This document shows positions 54,709 to 64,000 of a stretch of DNA of 64,000 nucleotides, piece after piece. The translations under genes and the position numbers were made by a program. Every line of letters begins with the position of its first letter. Position 1 is the first letter of the stretch. Source of the DNA: Aureobasidium sp. EXF-3400 (Eukaryota; Ascomycota; Dothideomycetes; Dothideales; Saccotheciaceae); the NCBI GenBank assembly GCA_024195585.1, contig SWBL01000034.1, positions 153,425-217,424 of the forward strand, given 5' to 3'. Below the pieces are notes generated by a model. The model did no database searches. It was not told the DNA's origin and saw nothing but the letters and a program-made list of their open reading frames with translations.

Positions 54709-55380
54709 AATTGATGGAGATGAGGACGTACTCTGGGTGCAGGAAGCATTGAGTCAACCAGGGACAGGGGCTAACCCCGCAAGCAGTCACTGTGAACAAA
54801 GTCTTGCTTGCGGCAGACCACTCTTGACCAGCTAGAATCTGGTAAGAGACAGCTGCATAGCAGCATTGCATCTCACAGTCAGCTAGCACCAGAGATCTGT
54901 CGGCCGAGCTCGCCCACACAATCATCACTTCGTCTCTACTCTCCCAACGCATCGCTGAACAATGCATACGATGATGGAATATGATGACGGATGTGGTGGA
55001 AGGATCCTGCAGTCGTGACATGCCCGTCGGCGGTGCTTCGGACAGAAGTTGGAGAACTGCGTTGTCACAGGCAACAAGCCGAAGCCTTTTACTAAGAATT
55101 CAAATAGGGCGGCCTGGCGACAAAGGAAACATGTTCTTACAGCTTGTCAAAGCGTTCTTGAAACCCAACTCTTGGAGGGCTGTCTTTAAGCATCAGGATT
55201 GTGAAAATCATGGCAGGTTCGCTTCAGTGAGGATAGGAGTTAAAAAATAATTGGGAGAAAAATCATGACGCGATCGAGTTGCTTCCAGCCGAGGTCCTGA
55301 TTACGTGGGGAAACCATGACAGCTTGAGCAAGCGCTCGAGTCGAAGGGACAAGCAAGATCATACCATACCAGAGCCCATC
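54709..55380. other. Intergenic upstream of the ketopantoate reductase gene
   Basis: 670 bp with the promoter of the following gene. No motif stands out. A minus-strand frame (54623-55021) overlaps the tRNA and is not a gene. Confidence 0.5.
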
Positions 55381-56397
55381 ATGTCAAGTGCTCCAATCGA
55401 AGTGCTCATCTTCGGTGCAGGCGCCGTGGGAGCTTTCTATGGCTCTAGACTCGCCCAAGCGCCAAACGTCAAGGTCTCGTGTGTGTGTCGCTCGAACTAC
55501 AAGGCCGTCGCCAGCAATGGCTTTGCAGTGAGCTCACCGCAATACAGCGACTACAAATGGATGCCTACGCGCGTGTTTGCCAACCCGAAGGAGGCTGAGC
55601 AAAGTGGTGTCAAGTGGGAGTATATCGTCGTCAGCACAAAGGCATTGCCAGATGTCAGCGACGACTCCGAATCATTGGAGGGACTGGTGCATGAGGGAAC
55701 AGCAGTCGTGCTAATACAGAATGGCTTGGGTGTCGAAGAGCCGTATGTGAAGCGTTTCTCTTCAGCAAGCATCCTCAGCGCCGTCACAGTTGTCTCAGCA
55801 GCTCAAGAACGACACGGCGAGATCAAGCATAACCGCTGGACTCGCATCAACATCGGTCCTTACCTACCAAACCCGTCCTCGTCTTCAACCCACGCCGAGC
55901 AGCAAAATGCAAAGTTCGCAAAACTGCTGCAACAAGGCGGAGTCAAAGATGCAGAAGCCTACACACACGCAAAACTCCAACTCGTGCGTTGGCACAAACT
56001 CGCCATCAATGCCTCGATGAATCCCTCCAGCGTCCTCTCCAACGGCAGCACAAACGCAGCAATGGCAAAAGACCCAGAACTGTCACGCCATCTGCACGCA
56101 ACCATGCTCGAAATCCTGAACACCGCACCCAAGATCATTGGTCAAGAGTTCCCACCCGAATTCGCATCAGCCGACAAACTGCTCGCCAGCACCAGAAAGA
56201 ATACTTCGGGAAGCAGACCCAGCATGTGGCTTGATTGGGAAGCGGGCAAGAAGATGGAGCTGGAAGTCATACTCGGCAATCCCATACGTATTGCCAGGGA
56301 GAAAGGCTTTGAGATGCCGAGGCTACAGACCTTGTACGCGTTATTGAAGATGGCGCAGACCAACAGAGACGAGCAAGCTACCAAGGCCAAGCTATGA
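55381..56397 (+). CDS. 2-dehydropantoate 2-reductase (ketopantoate reductase)
   Basis: A single exon of 338 residues starting MSSAPIEVLIFGAGAVGAFYGSRLA, a Rossmann fold with GxGxxG for NADPH. VVSTKALPD and IQNGLGVEE are the family's substrate-cleft loops. RWHKLAINASMNPSSVL holds the catalytic Lys and the NxxxN pattern. SRPSMWLDWEAGKKMELEVILGNP is the ApbA/PanE C-terminal signature. The enzyme reduces ketopantoate to pantoate for vitamin B5 and coenzyme A. Fungi carry several paralogues, some in secondary metabolism; no cluster is seen here, so this may be either. An in-frame extension upstream starts at TTG and is not used. Confidence 0.93.
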   Translation: MSSAPIEVLIFGAGAVGAFYGSRLAQAPNVKVSCVCRSNYKAVASNGFAVSSPQYSDYKWMPTRVFANPKEAEQSGVKWEYIVVSTKALPDVSDDSESLEGLVHEGTAVVLIQNGLGVEEPYVKRFSSASILSAVTVVSAAQERHGEIKHNRWTRINIGPYLPNPSSSSTHAEQQNAKFAKLLQQGGVKDAEAYTHAKLQLVRWHKLAINASMNPSSVLSNGSTNAAMAKDPELSRHLHATMLEILNTAPKIIGQEFPPEFASADKLLASTRKNTSGSRPSMWLDWEAGKKMELEVILGNPIRIAREKGFEMPRLQTLYALLKMAQTNRDEQATKAKL

Positions 56398-59354
56398 GGT
56401 GGTGTTAGATACTGTACTTAGGCAAGAGCTCGCAAGAGCAGCCGAGCTGTGTAGAGACAAGAGCGGCTGCGGTCCGGCGGAACCACACGCGGCTGAAAAG
56501 AAGGGCTAAGAAGAACTTTTTGGCTTTCAAGGTTTTCCATTGGCGGACTTTCGGAAAAGTGTGATTTCTGTGCCTTCTGGGTGGCTTTTCTCAAGCGGCC
56601 GGATCCTTGTCGGACAGCTGTGTCGCGAAATCCCTCCCACCTGCATATTTTCCTTGTGCATGTTCTTGTACCTTGTTGCTCGTTCCACTTCCGACATCCT
56701 GTGCTGTTTTGTCCGATGGCTTAACCATGCTATATCACTCTCAATCCTTGTAGAATCCAGAAGCTTCTTGTGCTTGCGTTCATGCGCGACTGTAAGCCGC
56801 ACGAAAGGGAAGAGCTGGCCCTGAAGCCTCGAACCCTTGCGATTTTGACGAATTCTGGTAACCAAAAGAGATAAACTTCGCATTCTTTTGCTTCTTTAAA
56901 CAAAAGCCCCAAGTCGGTATAAAAGCCCTAGTCAATGAGAAAACCTTACCCAAGAGGACACATAGCACTGGAAGTCTGTGTATTGTTGTAGAGGGAGTTA
57001 CTCGGGAGCTATCGATAGGACAGATAGTGGATAAGAGACCAATGGAAGTTTGGGCGCAGTAAAGACGACGAACCGCCGCCGGTCGATGGTACACTTGTCT
57101 GTTGCTTAGTGACCCAAACTCACAATCTTCGCACTACGTTGTCCACGCATTCACCGTCCCGTCGGCTGTGTTGTACCGACTTGTTGGGTCAGCTGCAGGC
57201 TGCCGATGGAAAACACTTTTGGATGTCTTCTCCGAGTTGCGCAAGACAGCCTGAAGAGAGGACACGACTCGGGGAGTCTAGGCAGTCAAGCATGTGAATC
57301 CACCGAGAGCGAACCGCACACCCAAGCAACGGTTTTTACGGTTGATGGCGGTGGTGCTGGGAAAAAGTGGAGGATGTGCCCACTCCACCTTTCGCCAACA
57401 GAAACTGCTCTCCTCGATGGAGATCAAGCTCTTTGCAGCATGACCGAAAGAGTTGAAGATGTGCTGCTATGTCGCGTGCGCTGTACCTTTCGTTCGCTGT
57501 GCACTAGAATCGAGGATCTTCGGTTTTGTCACGTCCCGTCCTTGCAGGAAGGACAGCCGCCTCGCTACCAGTCGGTTTCCGGAAGCCAAAAGAATGAATG
57601 CAGTTGAGGATGCCAGTATGCCTGTCGCACTTGCGGCCCAATGGGTGATGCATGCGTTGCAAAGTCAGCATCTCTGTTCGAACAGTCTTTGTTGTTGAAG
57701 ATGCAGGTCGATTCCACGCCGTTGAAGACAAATCGCAATTATTGTTCAACCGAGACATCGAAGACTATTCGATCGCTTTATTGATCCTTTAAGCCAGGCG
57801 GCTGGATGTTGGGGACTCTGAGACAAGGTTGATAGATTGGATGATTGAAGTCGATAAGATAGAAGTCTATTGACCTCGACCACTTCTCACACGACACACA
57901 CCCTTGTCTCCAAGCTCCCCATGTATTAATCTACTGTCGTCGTAACCACGTGTGGAAGGTGCGACTGACTGCATGTAAGCGCCGAGATGCGCCTTGCATA
58001 TGGCGGTCGATCTGTTGACCTTGCAGCTTCCCTCCCACCACAACTTCTGACCTCGCCAAAAATCACAAGGTACACGACTGTCACAATCTGCCCAAAATTT
58101 GACAACGCGTGGCTGCTTCCATTTGATCAATTGAAAGTTATACATCCGGCACTTGTGTGTTGACACAAGGGCCCACACACACCAATAGGCAGTCTCTTCT
58201 TTTTCGTTAATTTTCCGATGCAGGGCGCGTAAAAGTAACCGAAGAAGACCACAGTCTTGTGTGAAGTATTGGTGTGGATGGGACGGGTGTGTAACACAGG
58301 CCGGAAAACAAGGTTTGGTACCTGGACACCAGAAAAGTGTATTCTGCGACATCGTTGGTACCTGAAAATCAGCGACACCCGTACCTGAAAATTCGGAAGT
58401 CCTCCCAACGATGTACATCTACATCCATGTCTGTCAAGGGCCGCCGGCGCGCGGAGTTTCTGATCCGAGGCCTCTTCGATTAACAAGTGCACGATGGCAG
58501 CCTTGCCGCGCGCGCAGCTCACTGCGGGACCTGGACATGGCCAATCACCCGGGGTACACCGTACGTAGCGGCAAGATGTGGACCCGGCCGCAGCAGCCAA
58601 GGTGCAAGGATGGTGACGCGCAAGACCACAGCACGGCGCCATGTTCAGAACTCGAAGCGCTCCGACATCTCATGCTGTCGCGAGTCAAAGAACAACCATC
58701 TCAATGTCTGGATACCGTCATGCACTCCCGTCTAACTAGCCGAATTTCGCCAGAACCACGAGCTGTGTACGCGGCAGAGCAACGGTCCACGCTTTCCCCT
58801 TTTCACTCCCAATTAGCGGGTTCTAGACTTGAGTTCAGTTGCCAGCAGAGCAACAAGGGTTCCAAACGTCTAGACAATGGATATTCGGACTCGATTCTCA
58901 ATTTTCATTGGTTCGCGGCTGAAAGAGAAAATCGGGGCTCTCGGTCCATGCAGTCCCAAAGTGTATGCAAAGCACAGCTCTTCCACAAAGACAACAAAGC
59001 ATGGATCACTGTCTCCATCCTGGCGCATTGACGAGGCGCCAAATGATGGGAAACGGCTTGATTATGTCCACTGGGAGGGGGGCCCACGAATGGATGGGCC
59101 CTGCATGGCGGCAACGGCCTGATTAAACATTGATCAATACAGTGTGTGGAAGACGCTCAGATTCATAAAAGAACGGTAAGCCCATCCCATCCTCACTTTC
59201 CTTCCTCCATCAAGTCACTCTCTTTTTCCTTCTTTTGGTTGTATTCCAGTCGACGCCATCGCGGCCACACATTCACTTAACACCACCATCAAACCAAAAA
59301 ACCAAACACCAACCCTTTTTCACCACCCCCACAATCATTTTATCAGCCGTCAAG
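56398..59354. other. Gene-poor region upstream of the secreted protein gene
   Basis: Nearly 3 kb without a supportable gene. Frames such as 57206-57607, 57867-58418 and 58411-59031 lack domains and splice partners. Near 58317-58395 a short unit GTACCTG(A/G)A occurs three times. A TATA-like CATAAAAG near 59165 and a CT-rich tract at 59186-59235 mark the promoter of the next gene. Confidence 0.55.
59164..59240 (+). promoter_or_regulatory. TATA-like box and CT-rich tract
   Basis: CATAAAAG followed by a long pyrimidine tract (CTTTCCTTCCTCC, CTCTCTTTTTCC) precedes the ATG at 59355 by about 110-190 bp. Such tracts mark strongly transcribed fungal genes, and the gene behind it has extreme codon bias. 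Confidence 0.55.
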
Positions 59355-60035
59355 ATGCGCTTCAACCTTCCCACCGTTCTTCTCGCCAACCTGGCCCTCA
59401 GCAGTGCTGCCGCCATCCCTAAGCCCGCCGTCGAGGAGCGCGGTCTCATTGGTACCCTCCTCCAGACCATTGGCTGCCTGACTGGTCAGAACGCCAACTC
59501 TGCCTCTGCTGGCCATGCCTCCTGGATCGGTAACGACGGCGACTATGTCACCGAGTTCAACAACGAGTCCGGCGAGGATATCGTCCTTGTCATGTGGGGC
59601 CCCGTCGGCTCCTGGGTCAACGTCCAGGCTCCCCTGATCACCTACCAAATCACCAACGGCAGCTCTGTCAACATCTCCACTGTCACTGGCACCTCGGGCG
59701 GCTGGGCCGCCCTCTACCCCGACACCGACTTGGTCAACGGACAAGTCAGCAACACCTGGGGTGAGTTCACCTACAACGGCCAGTACTCTACCGTCGACGT
59801 CTCTCGTCTCGTCAACATGAACGGCAACAAGATGTCCATCGAGGGTGCCCAGTGCGTTTCCGACATGGAGCAGTGCGTCTTCACCTGCGACTCCGGCAAC
59901 TCTTGCGAATTCGGCTACACTCTTGAGAACTGCTCTTCCCAGCCTGGTGCTCAGTCTGGCACCTACGCTGGCGCTGCTAGCGGTGGTTGCTTCGTTGGCC
60001 AGAACAACAACTTCGTCCGCACCACCTTCTCATAG
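59355..60035 (+). CDS. Secreted small protein, probably highly expressed; Asp f 4/thaumatin-like
   Basis: A single exon of 226 residues. MRFNLPTVLLANLALSSAAA is a signal peptide; AIPKPAVEERG looks like a short propeptide. The mature part is beta-rich with six or more cysteines in the last third (CVSDMEQCVFTC, NSCEFGY, NCSSQ, GGCFVG) and N-glycosylation sites. NNESGEDIVLVMWGPVGSW, TSGGWAALYPDT and NTWGEFTYNG recall the secreted Asp f 4-type or thaumatin-like proteins of fungi; the match is by pattern and not certain. Codons are nearly all C-ending (AAC, GTC, TCC, ACC), unlike the neighbouring genes, which suggests very high expression. It could be a wall or surface protein or an effector. Confidence 0.85.
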   Translation: MRFNLPTVLLANLALSSAAAIPKPAVEERGLIGTLLQTIGCLTGQNANSASAGHASWIGNDGDYVTEFNNESGEDIVLVMWGPVGSWVNVQAPLITYQITNGSSVNISTVTGTSGGWAALYPDTDLVNGQVSNTWGEFTYNGQYSTVDVSRLVNMNGNKMSIEGAQCVSDMEQCVFTCDSGNSCEFGYTLENCSSQPGAQSGTYAGAASGGCFVGQNNNFVRTTFS

Positions 60036-61561
60036 AGAATCAACATTTGCGACACATCTTTTCATGACTGGATTTGAATCCAAACTCAAACACTACAACC
60101 AAAACGACCATCTTCTCTTCAAAGCTTCATGTACATACACACTTTGTTTCGCTTCTATCTGGATATCACTCTTTGAACAAACAAATTTCAACTTTTTTCC
60201 ATTTTACTTCACTTCATTTCCACTGACTATTGTTGTCTCAAGTCGCTATTGACCACATATGATGACATTGTTTTGATTGTACCTATGTATCGAAAGCTGC
60301 CCCTGAAGCTTGTTTTTCTAAGCCCATAGTTCGTTGCACGTTGCGATCGACCAACAGCGGTTGTCGCGGTTGTCTCATTTCCCCTGCGAATCTCAGCAAC
60401 AGTCGCAATCACGCCTAATCACTATAACAACACAGCCACTATCAAATGTAGGATTACATCAATACAACTGTGCCGTCTCTCCAAATCTCCTTTTCGATAG
60501 TCGATGCTATCGCTGGTCGAGTCTACCACAGAAGCTTGGAGGGTACTTGTTTCAAGAGCCGCTTCCCCTGCTGCACCGTTTCCGAAGGTACAAACGAAGT
60601 ATTCCTAACGGTGCAGTCGAGTTACAAAGCACTCGAGACAAAGGGGCTCGTATGTTCCTCGAGAATTCTGAAACATTAGGCACGATTTTGTTTTGGGATG
60701 TATACGCAAGGTACTCTCCACTATAAGCACCTCCTATTCTTAGGGAGAGACAAGCTTACGACGATGAAGTGTTGATCGATTGGGCGTTGCGCGGCTGCCG
60801 AGGGTTCCGAGGAAGGGGATGGGAGTGGTCATAAGTCTTGGTTAGTCGTAGGTGTCTGCTTTGTTCAGAACATCTGAGACATGAATCTGTTGCGCATTGA
60901 TTGCCAACATAGATGTTGAGCTTGTGGTTATTGCTCTTTTGCTGCACTCTTGAGACAGACCTTTCTAACTGTACAGACACATTGTCTCTATCTTGCCATT
61001 CTAACACGGATTCTCGTAGAGTGGCAGCCCGCTGCTGAATTCCGTGAAAGGTAGCAACTCGATCTTACCATCATGTGCTTGGAAGAGGCACCTCCATCGA
61101 GTTTGGCCCTAGCCATCTTCACACCGGCCCCGAGTCTATATGGATGAATACAAAGGACACTTACTTTCACGACCTTTTTCTCCATGACGAACTTCAGTGA
61201 TTCAGAACTCGCTCACAAGATCCCGAGTCTCGTCGCAAAGAGCGGAATCCTGTAGTAGCTCAGAACAACCGACATCGGGCAAGCCTCTCTCCTCGACTTT
61301 CCCTTCTCAATCAAGATGCTATGACATACATCTGCAGCATCTGTCTCTGTCGTTTGAGAGAACACCACCAGCAGCGCTCCAGTTTCCTATCTGTGCAAAC
61401 ACACGTATCAAGCCGACTCGGGCGAGGATGTTGGCCGGATGACTAAGCCGAAGTTCAACAGACCCGCATCATCGTACCATCTCTCCGCCTACTGTGTTCA
61501 CATCTCGTGGCAATTATCCGAACGCGAACACGACCCGTAGTGATACTTTCAATCCACAAGA
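60036..61561. other. Intergenic, no gene seen
   Basis: 1.5 kb. It starts with an A/T-rich, CA-repeat-like 3' region of the secreted protein gene. The other frames, on both strands, are short and without domains. Confidence 0.55.
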
Positions 61562-63158
61562 ATGTTTGCGGAAGTGGCTAATTATGCCAACGATGCTGGT
61601 ATGTACATGTTTTCGTATCTCATCCATCTGCACTTTCTTTCGCCTTGACTCGGGGTAACGCTTTCCCGAGTGAGGCTTTGGGATACGAAATATTTGTTCT
61701 CAGCGGCGTTCCACAGGGGAAGTCAACAGCAAGAGTATGAAGAGGCAGAGTATGAGAAACCCTTCGAAATCAGAGGCCATATCGAGTCTTGCAATGCTGT
61801 CACGAAGCAATCGCTAGTTACATGCTCAACGAATCGCCTTCCGGGCGTGATGGACTCGACTCCGGAGACTGGCCTCTACGCCTCTAGATTTGATGCTCTG
61901 TTATATTTGCCAACCAGTCCCGTCTTTTCTTTTGTCCCTCATGAAGATCCTTGTACCCTTCCTGAACAAGATCCAATATCCACACCTGCTACAAAGAAAT
62001 AGCACTGACATTACTATAACAGCCGCTGTCGAAAAATCATTAAGACTGCTGCAGGCGCTGGTGCAGATAGCAGCTGACACCACATCATCAGCTGCCGATG
62101 CGAAGACTTGGAACATGGCTAGAGGACAATTTGCACTCGGTAAGCTTTCTTTCGTTCCATTTCTCTCATTGATTTCGATGGCTGTACAATTCGCTCTTGT
62201 CCTCTTTTTGGCAGACAGTGTGTACAACAATGAAGAATGAAAAGAATGAAGGAATCTCATGCCCTGAGTGAGCTTCCGTGCTCTTCATGGCAGAAGCGCT
62301 CCACGGCGGAGATGACATGCGATTATCCTTACACCAGAACATCACGGTCGAGATCAAGACATTGCTTGCGAAACACCCTTGAGAAAAGCTTGCTGAAATT
62401 TTGCTGACGAATATCGAATACACAGCACGCCGCTACCTCCGCCTCTTCAAATGGATAGATTTCAGCCAATTGACGCAGCAAGCCTTCGTTTCTTCTGAAC
62501 CCGATCCTTCACGTCGTATACTCAAGACCGCGAAGAACGCCCTCCTAGCACTCTACTTCTTCATGGAGATGTTTTGCATTGTGAGTTCTATCATCTCTCT
62601 TTCGCCCTCTCTGTCAATAGACTAACAGAGGATATACAGACCAACGCCATGAACATCACACACTCTCCATTCTTGGTTTCGCTCCAACACCACGCCCTCC
62701 AAATCTGGTTCTTCGCCATCAGTGTCTCTTTCCTATTGACCTGCTACGAATTCCTCACCTTCTCTACCTCTTCAGCCACAAAACCTCAACTCTACACTAA
62801 CCTTGTTATCGACTGCTGCGACATCCTCATCCCTGGCTCTGCAGTAAACTGGATCCCTGCATCTCCACTGACTGTAGGCATAGCATCCAGTATCTCAAGT
62901 CTCATAGTCGGAAAACAGATTTGGGAACGTGTGCAAATGGAAGCACGGCAAAAGGAACAGAGGAAAAGGGAAAAGGCGGCTAGGAAGGTTAGGTTTGATG
63001 CTGGGACTAAGGCGTCGGAAGATGCAAAGGAAGAGACGGGAAAGAACGAGGACAAGAAAGAAGGGAGTAATGGTGTTATTAATGGGAGTGTCAAGGCGTT
63101 GGTCAATGCTGTTGGTGATGGGAATGGGAGTGTGAAGAAGAGATCGAAGCAGGCATAG
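61562..63158 (+). CDS. Peroxisomal membrane protein, Pex11 family
   Basis: Four exons (61562-61598, 62023-62139, 62426-62580, 62640-63158) give 275 residues. Joining the short first exon MFAEVANYANDA to AAVEKSLRLLQALVQIAA and then FALARRYLRLFKWID recreates the Pex11 pattern. This has an amphipathic helix with RLLQ, then RGQFALARRYLRLFKW, a hydrophobic middle and ending helices (SPLTVGIASSISSLIVG). Pex11 proteins bend and divide peroxisomal membranes. Introns of 424 and 286 bp are long for this window. Without the first, translation could start at ATG 61941 in an uninterrupted frame. The C-terminal tail is Lys/Glu-rich. It is a distant Pex11C-like member by sequence pattern. Confidence 0.8.
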
Positions 63159-63791
63159 AATGATGCGAATTGCGACTTGCTGCATCTGGTTTGGGATATG
63201 AAATTCTTGACTTTGGCATTGCGAGGGCAATGACCAGGTTTGATCAGTTCAGCGTTGATGTCACATCGATTCCGGTATCTTGGTTTGTGTTCTTTCTCGG
63301 GCCATGACAATGACATATTGTGGTAAGGACGTGCATGGTCTTTCCAGTCGGACGCTCCAGAGCCTCAATCATAGCATTAAGGTTCTTGGTCAATTGTGCA
63401 TGACTAGCATTTATAGTGCGAAGTGTAACAAGGCTCAATAAAGGCAGTATGCTTAATAAGTCTATGATATGCTATCTATACTCCCGTGTATTGCATTGCT
63501 GTGTTTCTGTCCTTAGAGTATCGATCAAGAGGCCGACTACACAGCTCTTCGGTGTCATAACAGAACAGCCAATGACAATTCAAGCACGTCTATGCCAGTA
63601 ACCCAGGTCCGAGAGTTTCCGGCTGCCTAGCTCTCCTAATCTTATGCTGTGTATGAAGTACCAGATATCATTCTGCTTCTTATCCCGACAAAAACCAAAT
63701 GCCCTGCGATGCAAAGGAGCGTCACCACATCTTGAGCTGATTTTCGACCATGTTCACCGTGATAAATACAGACAAGTCATACGTCGCCTAG
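63159..63791. other. Intergenic
   Basis: 630 bp lies between the Pex11-like gene and the open frame at the edge. The small frames on both strands have no domain. Confidence 0.5.
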
Positions 63792-64000
63792 AAAGTTGCA
63801 GTTCGCGAGCTCATTCTCCCCGAGGTTGTGGATGGAAAAGACGCAGTTCGAGAACTCGTTGTTCGGGCTGTCATGCTTCGAGACGACGAGCTCCGAGTTG
63901 ACAAGCTTTGCGATGATGAGCTTCGAGATGATGAGCTTCGAGATGATGAGCTTCGAGATGATGAGCTTCGAGATGATGAGCTTCGAGATGATGAGCTTCG
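63792..64000 (+). CDS. Partial open frame with pentapeptide repeats, runs off the edge
   Basis: One frame is open from 63792 (after TAG at 789-791) to the end of the window. It reads KVAVRELILPEVVDGKDAVR, then units ELVVR, AVMLR, DDELR, VDKLC and DDELR five times and beyond. The only ATG is at 63873, so the gene starts there or has an upstream exon (an AG acceptor ends at 63791). The degenerate first units before the exact ones indicate that the five-residue period predates the recent expansion, which argues that the frame is coding. The unit is acidic-Leu-Arg. I do not recognise a family. The stop codon and most of the protein lie outside the window. Confidence 0.4.
63837..64000 (+). repeat. 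15-bp tandem repeat array, open at the right edge
   Basis: The unit GATGATGAGCTTCGA occurs exactly five times from 63912 and begins a sixth copy at 63987 (14 bases present). Five diverged 15-bp units precede it (63837-63911). The exact copies point to recent expansion; the diverged ones show an older array. It is not a CRISPR array because there are no spacers. Confidence 0.95.

Noticed and set aside
63912..64000. CRISPR-like array
   Set aside because: The units are directly adjacent with no spacers and keep a coding period; the organism is a eukaryote.

Overview
This window is nuclear DNA from a filamentous ascomycete (Pezizomycotina, perhaps a dothideomycete; the class is inferred from gene style only). 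The evidence is short GT-AG introns of about 45-75 bp with CTAAC/CTGAC-type branch sites, intron-bearing tRNA genes, monocistronic genes on both strands, and fungal-specific families: a PNP_UDP-NACHT receptor, Dug2, an ExgD-type glucanase, a tannase-type esterase, an XlnR-like zinc cluster factor and a Pex11 peroxin. I assembled exons by hand from splice consensus and reading-frame continuity. Starts were moved to ATG where the longest open frame began at another codon.

Layout. 1-4.86 kb is decayed accessory DNA: a broken SNF2-type helicase, a 57-bp tandem repeat and a broken zinc-knuckle (gag-like) fragment. 4.87-8.08 kb is an NLR-like receptor (PNP_UDP-NACHT-ankyrin). A split tRNA-Ala(AGC) follows at 9.2 kb. 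The core block (9.5-36.8 kb) holds a BSD-domain protein, a Yrb30-like Ran-binding protein, REV3 (DNA polymerase zeta), a small unknown protein, DUG2 (glutathione breakdown), a Pro/Gln-rich protein, mitochondrial uS8m, a large GLEBS-motif/HerA-like ATPase protein, a GT32 glycosyltransferase and an alpha/beta-hydrolase without its nucleophile serine. From 37.5 to 45.1 kb lie cell-surface and nutrition genes: a membrane beta-glucanase, a secreted tannase/feruloyl esterase and an amino acid permease. 45.1-51.5 kb is gene-poor, with tRNA-Pro(AGG) and a decayed partial copy of it. Then come an XlnR-like transcription factor, tRNA-Val(AAC), a ketopantoate reductase, a secreted small protein with strong codon bias and a Pex11-family peroxin. 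The right edge runs into a 15-bp tandem repeat coding a five-residue motif.

The most unusual object is the gene at 28.3-31.8 kb. Its N-terminal part carries two copies of a motif very like the Rae1/Gle2-binding GLEBS element of Nup98, plus scattered Phe-rich patches. After a 75-bp intron, the same protein continues into a HerA-like P-loop ATPase. This would tie an FG-nucleoporin-style adaptor to a DNA/RNA-pump-type ATPase, and I know of no described system with that make-up. The second is the NLR, whose nucleoside-phosphorylase sensor, NACHT switch and only about two ankyrin repeats lie next to decayed mobile DNA.

Most genes here are independent housekeeping units. The only functional grouping I can suggest is the polysaccharide/ester-degrading enzymes, the permease and the XlnR-like regulator within 16 kb, and that is inference.
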